Shown one piece after another: positions 1 to 5,316 of a DNA stretch of 5,781 nt; within the stretch, counting starts at the first letter, position 1; each line of letters begins with the position of its first letter. Position numbers and translations under genes: made by a program. The notes below the pieces were generated by a model. It was not told the origin of the DNA and searched no databases. It saw only the letters and a program-made list of their open reading frames with translations. The DNA comes from Candidatus Tenderia sp. (lineage in GTDB: Bacteria; Pseudomonadota; Gammaproteobacteria; Tenderiales; Tenderiaceae). The DNA lies in NCBI GenBank assembly GCA_030148045.1, contig JASBUE010000149.1, positions 1-5,781 of the forward strand, given 5' to 3'.

Positions 1-1
1 C

Positions 2-34
2 GACGAGCCGCCGCCTGAGAATGAAGGTGTTTGA
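2..34 (+). CDS. Possible 3' end of an upstream gene (last ten codons)
   Basis: One reading frame is open from base 2 and ends at the TGA at 32-34, giving the C-terminal tail DEPPPENEGV. The stop overlaps the mutM ATG by one base (TGATG), a common sign of translational coupling between co-transcribed genes. An acidic, proline-rich tail is plausible for a protein terminus but is not diagnostic of any family. The other two frames cannot be excluded; one of them stops at 16-18. Product unknown. Confidence 0.35.
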   Translation, partial: DEPPPENEGV

Positions 35-849
35 TGCCTGAACTACCCGAAGTCGAAACCACGCGCAGCGGCATCGCGCCCCACATCGAGGGGCGCGTGG
101 TGACCGAGGTGGTGCTGCGGCGCCGTAAGTTGCGCTATCCCGTGCCCCGGACCCTGCTGGTGGACCTGCCCGGCCAGGCGATCGAACAGGTCGAACGGCG
201 CGCCAAGTATCTGCTGCTGCGCGCTGCGACGGGCACGGTGTTGATGCATCTGGGCATGTCGGGCAGTTTGCGCCTGCTGGTCGCCGATACCCCGGCCGGA
301 AAACATGATCATATCGATATCGTCTTCGACAACGGTCAGGCGCTGCGGCTGCGTGATCCACGCCGCTTCGGTGCGGTGCTGTGGCTGAGCGGCGACCCCA
401 TGCGGCACAAACTGTTGGCCAGTCTGGGGCCCGAGCCTTTGTCCGAGGCCTTCGACGCCGACTATCTCTATCGGCGTTCACGCCGGCGCAAGCAGGCGGT
501 GAAGCAGTTCATCATGGACAGCCATACGGTGGTGGGGGTGGGGAATATTTACGCCAGTGAGGCCCTGTTTCGCGCCGGTATCCGGCCGCAACTGGCGGCG
601 GGGCGCTTGTCACAGCCGCGTTGCGAGGCGCTGGTGGCGGCGATCAAGGCGGTGCTGGGCCTGGCCATCGAGCAGGGCGGTACTACCTTGCGCGATTTCG
701 TCGACGGCGGCGGCAGGCCCGGCTATTTCAAGCAGCGCTTACAGGTCTACGGTCGGGTCGGCGAGCCCTGTCGGCAGTGCGAAAAACCCATCAAGCAGCT
801 GCGTCAGGGCCAGCGTGCCAGCTATTACTGTCCCGTCTGTCAGCGCTAA
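34..849 (+). CDS. mutM: Formamidopyrimidine-DNA glycosylase / AP lyase (MutM, Fpg)
   Basis: Cytoplasmic base-excision repair enzyme that removes 8-oxoguanine and formamidopyrimidines from DNA and then nicks the abasic site by beta/delta elimination. The 271-residue product matches the usual family length (about 270). It begins MPELPEVE: after Met removal, Pro2 is the catalytic nucleophile and Glu3 the acid. Also visible are Lys58 in RRAKYLLL, the HLGMSG loop (72-77) with the intercalating Met75, DPRRFG (108-113), the helix-two-turn-helix region with VGNIYASE (Asn171), and a complete C-terminal zinc finger (Cys246, Cys249, Cys266, Cys269). A TTG three bases upstream is in frame, but the ATG at 34 is chosen because the enzyme needs Pro at position 2; AAGGTG at 24-29 is well spaced for it. 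Its TAA interlocks with the TAG of the convergent gene. No key residue is missing. Confidence 0.97.
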   Translation: MPELPEVETTRSGIAPHIEGRVVTEVVLRRRKLRYPVPRTLLVDLPGQAIEQVERRAKYLLLRAATGTVLMHLGMSGSLRLLVADTPAGKHDHIDIVFDNGQALRLRDPRRFGAVLWLSGDPMRHKLLASLGPEPLSEAFDADYLYRRSRRRKQAVKQFIMDSHTVVGVGNIYASEALFRAGIRPQLAAGRLSQPRCEALVAAIKAVLGLAIEQGGTTLRDFVDGGGRPGYFKQRLQVYGRVGEPCRQCEKPIKQLRQGQRASYYCPVCQR

Positions 850-2267
850 AGCGCCGGGTTTGGTTGCGAATCTCGGTGGTGACGTTTGACCTTGACGATC
901 ACGCCGTCCGCCTGCTGGATCAGCGTTTCCATAGTTTCGGTTAGATTGGCAAGCTGATCGCGCAGGTGTTTATTGGCCGGGTCGAACGGATCGAAGACGA
1001 TGAAGTCGACCTTGCCGATGTTTGCCAGCAGGTCTTCCGGGGTTTCGTATTTCGGCGGCAACGGAAACACCGGGCGTTTCAGTGCCAGCATGGTGCGCGC
1101 CGGCCATTGACTGATGGTGTAGAAATTTTCGTCCAGCGATTCGGTTTCGATGGCCAGCGCCTTGATGATTTGGTCGTGCGGCTCCAGGCTGCCGTTGATG
1201 ATACTGCTGCGATAGGCTCGGTCGCCGAGCATGAACAGGGTGGCGAGGATGAAGATCACCACCATCACCAGGCCGCGCTGGCCGACGAAGCCGTGCGCGC
1301 CCATGCCGCTGTTTAGCCGGATCAGCAGCGGCATGCCGCAGTAAAGCACCAACGCCAGGATGATCATGGCCCAACCGAAGTCGGCGGCGACCAGGCCCAA
1401 CAGACCGCCTAACAACAGCATGCGCGGCAGCATTTCGGAGAGGATGGATTTGCGGTAGCCGACGATCGCCACGGCGACGATCAGGGCCGGGAGGATGCCG
1501 GAGGTGGCCAACATGGGCCTCGGGTCGCCGGGTACCCGACCGAGGGTGGCGGCGCCCAGGGTGGCCAGCGGGTTGAGGCCCCAGTCGACGGCGGAATTGC
1601 CAAATACATAGCTGAACAATAGGGCGAACACGGTGGCGATGCCGATGCCGATATGCATCTGCTTGCGCTGGCGTGCATTGAGCGGGTTGGTGTGCCACTC
1701 CCAGGCCAGGGCCAGCGGGTAGGCCAGGCCGGCGGGATGGATGGTGACCACGGTCATCACCAGCAGTAGTTGGATGAAGTACCAGCCGCCGAGCTGTTTG
1801 CCGACGCTGCGGTAACGTCGGTCCAGCCACAACCCCAGGCCGAAGCCGAGCAGCAGAAACGGGCCGGCGCCCACGGCGTTGACCTGCATCAGCGACAGCG
1901 GCGCGATCAGCAGCAGGCCCGAGGCGATGAGGGCCGTCTCACCGTCCTGGTGATCCTTGCTCCACTTGTAAAGCAAGGTCACCGCGGCAAACAGCACCAG
2001 CAGCATGAACACCTTCAAGGCAACGAAACTGCCGGGCCAGTATGCCCCCAACGGCAGAAACAGCAGGGCGCGGAAATCGGGGGCGCCGAGGGTGACGATG
2101 GGGTTGACGACGCGGTCGGCCACGGTCCAATTGATCAGCAGCGCGCGTGCGGCGGCCTCGTCTATGCCGTAGGCGTCGAAGCGTAGCAGGTTCATCCCGA
2201 TGGCGATTGCCCCCCAGGCCAATAGTGCCAGCACCCCCCAGTAGCGATAAATCTTTGCCGTATCCAT
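846..2267 (-). CDS. Polytopic membrane protein, probable GT-C-type glycosyltransferase
   Basis: The 473-residue product is very hydrophobic, with about ten predicted membrane helices through roughly residue 350, then a soluble C-terminal part of about 120 residues. The first helix (about 11-28) is followed by a loop carrying FDAYGIDEAA, with the acidic pair Asp36-Glu37. A DE/DD pair in the first exoplasmic loop is the hallmark of GT-C glycosyltransferases (ArnT, PMT and related), which move a sugar from a polyprenyl-phosphate donor to an acceptor. The alternation of helices and the soluble tail also fit that fold. No specific subfamily, substrate or linked glycan gene is visible. The ATG at 2267 is preferred over the in-frame GTG at 2279, because that GTG lies inside the apparent ribosome site (GGGTGGA on the minus strand), which sits at a sensible distance from the ATG. 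It converges on mutM with interlocking stops. Alternative: an unrelated multi-pass membrane protein. Confidence 0.6.
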   Translation of the reverse strand: MDTAKIYRYWGVLALLAWGAIAIGMNLLRFDAYGIDEAAARALLINWTVADRVVNPIVTLGAPDFRALLFLPLGAYWPGSFVALKVFMLLVLFAAVTLLYKWSKDHQDGETALIASGLLLIAPLSLMQVNAVGAGPFLLLGFGLGLWLDRRYRSVGKQLGGWYFIQLLLVMTVVTIHPAGLAYPLALAWEWHTNPLNARQRKQMHIGIGIATVFALLFSYVFGNSAVDWGLNPLATLGAATLGRVPGDPRPMLATSGILPALIVAVAIVGYRKSILSEMLPRMLLLGGLLGLVAADFGWAMIILALVLYCGMPLLIRLNSGMGAHGFVGQRGLVMVVIFILATLFMLGDRAYRSSIINGSLEPHDQIIKALAIETESLDENFYTISQWPARTMLALKRPVFPLPPKYETPEDLLANIGKVDFIVFDPFDPANKHLRDQLANLTETMETLIQQADGVIVKVKRHHRDSQPNPAL

Positions 2268-2293
2268 TGAAAATTCCACCCAAAATTCAGGCC

Positions 2294-2317
2294 TTGCCCC
2301 TGCCGCAAAAGGGGCAA
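2294..2317 (-). other. 7-bp inverted repeat in the leader of the minus-strand gene
   Basis: TTGCCCC (2294-2300) and GGGGCAA (2311-2317) are exact reverse complements separated by ten bases. No T-run follows on either strand, so it does not look like an intrinsic terminator. It lies 26 bases upstream of the ATG at 2267 and would sit at or near the 5' end of that gene's mRNA. It could be a leader stem-loop or a protein-binding site; its function is unknown. Confidence 0.5.
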
Positions 2318-2327
2318 ATCATAGCTC

Positions 2328-2357
2328 AATTTACTCCCGCTTGCATCCCGCTGTTAA
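2328..2357 (-). promoter_or_regulatory. Candidate sigma-70 promoter for the minus-strand membrane protein
   Basis: On the minus strand, TTAACA (2357-2352, 5 of 6 to the -35 consensus) is followed after 18 bases by TAAATT (2333-2328, 4 of 6 to the -10). Transcription would begin near 2321, just upstream of the hairpin at 2294-2317. A second -10-like hexamer, TATGAT (2323-2318), lies close by but has a poor -35. Sequence match only. Confidence 0.35.
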
Positions 2358-2418
2358 CGCCGGTTATCAACTTTTGGATCACGGCGTGGTTGCGTTGGGG
2401 TGGTTTTAGGTTCGAAGC

Positions 2419-2448
2419 TTGCAATCGGCTTCCGTGTCATGATATACA
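2419..2448 (+). promoter_or_regulatory. Candidate extended -10 promoter for the small membrane peptide gene
   Basis: TTGCAA (2419-2424, 4 of 6 to the -35) and TATACA (2443-2448, 4 of 6 to the -10) are separated by 18 bases. The -10 is preceded by TG at 2440-2441 plus one base, the extended -10 pattern. Transcription would start near 2455, giving a leader of about 65 bases before the ATG at 2520. The rest of the 2268-2519 region shows no coding signal. Confidence 0.4.
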
Positions 2449-2519
2449 TCTTCTCCAGCTGTGTTTTTTTGGGTTGGTAAAAAGAAACAATTAAATTAAA
2501 CTGCTTGGGAGGCAAAATC

Positions 2520-2612
2520 ATGTTGGAAACGGGTCAAATTCTCATTCTCTACGTGCTCTGGTTCGTCTTTGCATTCGCGTTGGCGGCGTTTGTGTTGAAG
2601 AAGAACTCCTGA
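2520..2612 (+). CDS. 30-residue single-helix membrane peptide (unannotated small ORF)
   Basis: This short frame has an excellent ribosome site, GGGAGG at 2507-2512, seven bases before its ATG. The peptide starts MLETGQ, then has an unbroken hydrophobic segment from Ile7 to Leu26 (one membrane helix), and ends KKNS. The two lysines suggest a cytoplasmic C-terminus. The design resembles small accessory subunits of respiratory oxidases, such as CydX of cytochrome bd or CcoQ/CcoM of cbb3 oxidase, but I do not see enough identity to assign it to any of these. It lies 175 bases upstream of the cytochrome c4-like gene with no terminator between them, so the two may be co-transcribed; cytochrome c4 is a known donor to cbb3 oxidases. 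I do not recognise the family. The coding call rests on the ribosome site and the clean membrane-helix design. Confidence 0.65.
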   Translation: MLETGQILILYVLWFVFAFALAAFVLKKNS

Positions 2613-2701
2613 GGTAAAGGGAGATACAGAATTTAAAATGATTTAAGGTGCCTGCTGCGCGAGCCATGCAAATGTCGAACGCGGAATCGGTGCTTTATTT
2701 C

Positions 2702-2731
2702 TTGACGTCTGGGCTGGCCTGAGTGTAGGGT
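2702..2731 (+). promoter_or_regulatory. Weak candidate promoter for the cytochrome c4-like gene
   Basis: TTGACG (2702-2707, 5 of 6 to the -35) lies 18 bases before TAGGGT (2726-2731, 3 of 6 to the -10, keeping the important first TA and last T). The start point would fall near 2738, about 50 bases before the ATG. The 2613-2787 gap holds no other coding or hairpin signal that I can see. The gene may instead be read from the promoter ahead of the small peptide. Confidence 0.3.
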
Positions 2732-2787
2732 ATGCCGCCGGGAGACGAAGGTTTACAAAGACAAGAATCTGGGAGGGTGTCTTTACT

Positions 2788-3558
2788 ATGCGCACTTATT
2801 TGAAGAAATTGGGGTCGGCGTCAATCGTGGCCGTGGCAATGTCGGTGGTTGTGTCTGCGGCATTTGCCAACGAAAAGGTGGCTGGCGCGGATTACGGTAA
2901 CGGCAAGTCTATTTTCGAGAACGGCAAGGGAGATGTCCCTGCCTGTACTTCATGTCACGGCGCTGACGGGCTTGGTAACGATAGTCTGGGCACGCCGCGT
3001 CTGGCAGGCCAGATTTACCAGTTTTTAGCGAAGCAGCTCGATGATTATGCCAATGACAGGCGTCAGGATACGACCATGTTCGTCATGAACGCCAACGCCA
3101 AGGGTTTGACTCCGCAGGACCGCAAAGACGTTGCGGCCTATTTGAACTCTATTGGCCGCAACTTTTCCGGCAAGCAGCTGCAAGCGGCGTCTGGTGGTTC
3201 GGATATCGATGCGCTCAAAGAGAGCGGTACCGAAGTGGGTGTCGCCCATCTCGGCAAAGCGTTGGTGAATTACGGTGACGGTAAACGTGGTATTCCTGCC
3301 TGTTTGTCATGTCATGGCCATAATGGTCGTGGTGTGGACCCCATGTATCCGCGTATCGGTGAGCAGAAGTTCAACTACCTGGTAAATCAGTTGAAAAAGT
3401 GGCGTGACGGTTCCCGAGCCAATGATCCGATGGGGCAGATGCGTGCGGTTGGTGAGAAGCTGACCGACGAGGATATCCTCAATGTGGCAACCTACCTGAC
3501 CCAGGCGCCTCAGACGACTCTGGGTAATACGCGCATTCCGGTTGAGCATCTGCCTTAG
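2788..3558 (+). CDS. Periplasmic diheme cytochrome c, cytochrome c4 family
   Basis: Soluble electron carrier that in related bacteria shuttles electrons from the bc1 complex to terminal oxidases such as cbb3. The 256-residue precursor has a Sec signal peptide (KK at 6-7, hydrophobic core 10-25, likely cleavage after AFA at 25-27). Two similar heme domains follow, as expected for c4. The first heme site is CTSCH (53-57), with Met100 (or Met97) as likely axial ligand before KGLTPQD. The second is CLSCH (172-176), with Met218 (or Met215) as likely ligand before EKLTDED. Both domains keep the c4-like G-x-G-D...P-R-L/I-G layout. The insert of about 50 residues between the domains (GGSDIDALKESG region) is somewhat long. 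A GGGAGG ribosome site at 2771-2776 lies 11 bases before the ATG, a rather long spacing. The gene is closed by two hairpins. The family is clear; the exact partner is inferred. Confidence 0.9.
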   Translation: MRTYLKKLGSASIVAVAMSVVVSAAFANEKVAGADYGNGKSIFENGKGDVPACTSCHGADGLGNDSLGTPRLAGQIYQFLAKQLDDYANDRRQDTTMFVMNANAKGLTPQDRKDVAAYLNSIGRNFSGKQLQAASGGSDIDALKESGTEVGVAHLGKALVNYGDGKRGIPACLSCHGHNGRGVDPMYPRIGEQKFNYLVNQLKKWRDGSRANDPMGQMRAVGEKLTDEDILNVATYLTQAPQTTLGNTRIPVEHLP

Positions 3559-3583
3559 TTGATTGAATGAGCGCTTAAGTCCA

Positions 3584-3604
3584 GGGCGCAACTAATTTGC
3601 GCCC
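3584..3604 (+). repeat. 8-bp hairpin without T-tract, just ahead of the terminator
   Basis: GGGCGCAA (3584-3591) and TTGCGCCC (3597-3604) are perfect reverse complements around a five-base loop (CTAAT). No U-run follows, so alone it would not terminate transcription. It stands nine bases before the intrinsic terminator, in the 3' untranslated region of the cytochrome c4-like mRNA. It may protect the 3' end or slow polymerase. Confidence 0.65.
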
Positions 3605-3613
3605 CGGCAATCT

Positions 3614-3639
3614 AAAAAGGCGGGTTAACCGCCTTTTTT
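3614..3639 (+). terminator. Rho-independent terminator after the cytochrome c4-like gene
   Basis: The stem GGCGG (3619-3623) / CCGCC (3629-3633) encloses a five-base loop, is extended by AAAAA before it, and ends in six T residues (3634-3639), for a total stem of up to ten pairs. This separates the c4-like gene from the four-gene cluster that starts at 3695, implying either a promoter in the short gap 3640-3694, which I could not identify convincingly, or partial read-through. Confidence 0.9.
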
Positions 3640-3694
3640 ATTCGTGGCTGGTTATTTTTGTTGTCGTTCAGCCGATTTGTGGTGGAAATACGCT

Positions 3695-4267
3695 ATGGCC
3701 GGAAAGCAGTCATTAAAGCAGGGTGAAAAGGTCCTGTTCGGGATTTTTGGGGCGTTTATCGTTGCGGCAATTATCGGTTATGCAGTGCTTGAAGCGGTGC
3801 GTCTTACTGCAGATAAGCCGATGTTCGAAGTAAAAACCCGTTATGAATTCACCGAAGAGGGTCGGCGGGGCTCGCAAATTTTTCGCGAGGCGCGTTGTAC
3901 CTCATGTCACAGGGCGATGCGTAACGGCACCAACATGGGCTTGTCGCTCGATGGTCTGGGTTCCAAGCGGGCCTATGACTGGATTTATTCATTTCTGAAA
4001 CGGCCCGAAGAAACGTACGGCTCAGCCACGATAGATCATGGCATGCCGCCTAAAGAGGCGGCTTATGTCTCAGCGATGCCTGATGAGGATTTGCGTGCTA
4101 TCGCCGCATTTTTGTTCGGTCTTAAGGCGGAGCAGGGATCGGCCTCTTCGGCGATCCCGCCGGAAGGCAAATCCCAATTTATTGATGGTGTTTTGGAGAT
4201 GGTTACGCCTGAGAACTGGAAAGATAAGTATCAGGATGTGCGTGAAAAAGAAGATGTAGCAGAATAG
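3695..4267 (+). CDS. Membrane-anchored monoheme cytochrome c
   Basis: The 190-residue protein has a basic N-terminus, one membrane helix (about 13-35, not obviously cleaved) and a periplasmic class I cytochrome c domain. Heme is attached at CTSCH-type site Cys68, Cys71, His72. The likely axial ligand is Met117 in HGMPP (Met128 is a second choice), followed by PDEDLRAIAAFLFGL, the typical C-terminal helix of the fold. After about residue 145 there is an unusual, highly charged tail of some 45 residues. The anchor-plus-heme layout is like NorC or CcoO-type subunits that feed electrons to a heme-copper catalytic subunit, but the sequence is not clearly either. The ATG at 3695 is chosen because GGTGGA (3681-3686) lies eight bases before it; an in-frame ATG/GTG-type start further upstream at 3644 would add residues falling next to the terminator. 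First gene of a tight four-gene cluster. Confidence 0.85.
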   Translation: MAGKQSLKQGEKVLFGIFGAFIVAAIIGYAVLEAVRLTADKPMFEVKTRYEFTEEGRRGSQIFREARCTSCHRAMRNGTNMGLSLDGLGSKRAYDWIYSFLKRPEETYGSATIDHGMPPKEAAYVSAMPDEDLRAIAAFLFGLKAEQGSASSAIPPEGKSQFIDGVLEMVTPENWKDKYQDVREKEDVAE

Positions 4268-4281
4268 AAAGAGGTGGATGA

Positions 4282-4806
4282 GTGACAGGTCAGGGGCAGC
4301 CTTGGGCGGAAGACACGGTTTATATTCGTTATACTCTTTGGTTTGTTTATGCTTGCATAATATATAGCATTATTGGGTTTTCCTGGGGCGCCTTAATGGG
4401 GGGGATTTCTGAGTTCCGCCACTTTGTCGATCATCGGCTGCACGGAAACCTGATTGTGCGCGCCCACACCCATATCAATTTGCTTGGCTGGGTCGAGATG
4501 GCCATATTTGCCAGTGTCTATTACATCATCCCCCGGCTGGTAAAGCGCCCTATCTATAGTGTCACCCTGGTCAAGGTGCATTTCTGGATTCATAATGTCG
4601 GATTGATAGGTATGGTGTTGTTATTTACGATCGCCGGCGTCCTGGGCGGCACGGCCAGTGTTTCCATGTCGCCCGACGAGGTGGAGCAGATCGTCAAGCC
4701 ATGGCTTGCGACAATGGGTATGTTCGGGACCCTCGTGCTCCTGGCCAATATTATCTGGGCGTATAATCTATTCAGAACCTGTATTGGTTGGGAAAAGAAT
4801 TATTAG
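4282..4806 (+). CDS. Mini heme-copper oxidase-like protein: four helices matching the N-terminal part of CcoN/NorB-type subunit I
   Basis: The 174-residue protein has four membrane helices (about 13-41, 57-86, 94-122, 140-165). Helix 2 carries RAHTHINLLGW (60-70; His62 and His64) and ends YYIIP (80-84), which matches helix II of heme-copper oxidase and NO reductase subunits, where a His binds low-spin heme b. Helix 3 has HFWIHNVGL (His100, His104), resembling helix III. Full subunits have about 12 or more helices and over 450 residues; those bearing the CuB ligands, the high-spin heme His and the second low-spin heme His are absent. The DNA downstream encodes a different protein, so this is a complete small gene, not a broken one. 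The start is GTG at 4282, with GAGGTG (4271-4276) five bases before it; an ATG at 4278 is out of frame and soon stops. It lies 14 bases after the cytochrome c gene, its likely electron partner. Heme binding is inferred. Confidence 0.75.
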   Translation: MTGQGQPWAEDTVYIRYTLWFVYACIIYSIIGFSWGALMGGISEFRHFVDHRLHGNLIVRAHTHINLLGWVEMAIFASVYYIIPRLVKRPIYSVTLVKVHFWIHNVGLIGMVLLFTIAGVLGGTASVSMSPDEVEQIVKPWLATMGMFGTLVLLANIIWAYNLFRTCIGWEKNY

Positions 4807-4816
4807 GAGAGCGGTT

Positions 4817-5314
4817 ATGCGTCAGCTTCCGTTGTATTTTTTGATTTTGTTCCTGCTGTTGGGGTGTGGTGCGCAACCTGAAAACGGCCTGGAGGTGGGG
4901 ACAAAGGCGCCGCTGGTGAAGACCAAGACCCTGGCGGACGTCGGGGGCGACTTCAGTCGCATCACCAGCTATCGTCACCCCGATGCACGGATGTATCAAT
5001 ATTCTCTCGACGACGCCTTGGCCCAGGGTAAGCCCATAGTGCTTGAGTTTGCCACGCCCGGGCATTGTACCGTTTGCGATAAGCAGTTGCAGATGCTGAA
5101 GGGGATGATGGCTGAATATGAGGATGACGTGATATTCCTGCATATGGATCAGTATCAAAATCCTGAAGCCTTCAAGGCCTTTAAGGTCATGGGCGATCCC
5201 TGGACCTATGTGATTGATAAGGACCGGGTCGTTCGCTACAAACAATCCGGCCGAGTCCTCTATGGTGAACTGGAGTTTGTGGTTAAAAGAGTGCTAGGGG
5301 TCGAGGCGGGGTAA
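4817..5314 (+). CDS. Thioredoxin-like lipoprotein with CxxC site
   Basis: The 165-residue precursor has a lipoprotein signal (hydrophobic 4-15, lipobox LLGC with Cys17). The following Gly-Ala does not match the Asp+2 inner-membrane retention signal, so outer-membrane sorting is likely. A linker to about residue 60 precedes a thioredoxin-like domain: IVLEFATPGHCTVCDKQ (about 74-90) with the active-site pair Cys84-Cys87, then VIFLHMDQ (105-112), and GDPWTYVID (126-134) holding the expected cis-Pro region. The closest general types are TlpA/ResA-like periplasmic reductases and Sco-type copper or redox chaperones; no Sco-type metal-binding His is evident, so thiol reduction is favoured. AGGAG at 4805-4809 overlaps the preceding stop codon and lies seven bases before the ATG. 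Position in the cluster suggests maturation of the neighbouring cytochrome or oxidase-like protein, for instance reduction of heme-attachment thiols. The exact role is inferred. Confidence 0.8.
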   Translation: MRQLPLYFLILFLLLGCGAQPENGLEVGTKAPLVKTKTLADVGGDFSRITSYRHPDARMYQYSLDDALAQGKPIVLEFATPGHCTVCDKQLQMLKGMMAEYEDDVIFLHMDQYQNPEAFKAFKVMGDPWTYVIDKDRVVRYKQSGRVLYGELEFVVKRVLGVEAG

Positions 5315-5316
5315 GC

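Noticed and set aside
43..408. Antisense open frame across the first half of mutM
   Set aside because: Its translation is rich in Gln, His and Arg, with no motif and no ribosome site, and it is fully opposed to a certain mutM gene.
970..1830. Long open frame on the minus strand inside the GT-C-like gene
   Set aside because: It is a shifted frame of the real gene; its translation is full of Arg, His and Pro repeats typical of an out-of-frame reading of GC-rich DNA and shows no domain.
2442..2452. ATATACATCTT resembles one half of an NsrR (nitric oxide-sensing repressor) site, attractive given the NorB-like protein downstream
   Set aside because: The sequence to its left (2430-2440) does not supply the opposite half-site, and the match overlaps the proposed -10 element, so chance is likely.
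3559..3571. TTGATTGAATGAG looked like an FNR/ANR box
   Set aside because: The left half fits but the right half lacks the ATCAA arm, and it lies directly behind the c4-like stop codon rather than at a promoter distance.
3644..3694. Upstream extension of the anchored cytochrome c to a start at 3644
   Set aside because: It would begin five bases after the terminator T-run without a ribosome site, and would place a Cys/Trp-rich stretch before the normal basic N-terminus; the ATG at 3695 has a well-placed GGTGGA.
4282..4806. The mini oxidase-like gene as a pseudogene remnant of a full ccoN/norB
   Set aside because: The frame is intact, has its own ribosome site, ends on a natural charged tail, and the bases after it encode the next gene in any frame without oxidase helices.
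4658..4816. Upstream extension of the thioredoxin-like protein to a start at 4658
   Set aside because: It would overlap the mini oxidase-like gene in another frame and bury the lipoprotein signal; the ATG at 4817 has AGGAG at ideal spacing and gives a proper lipobox.
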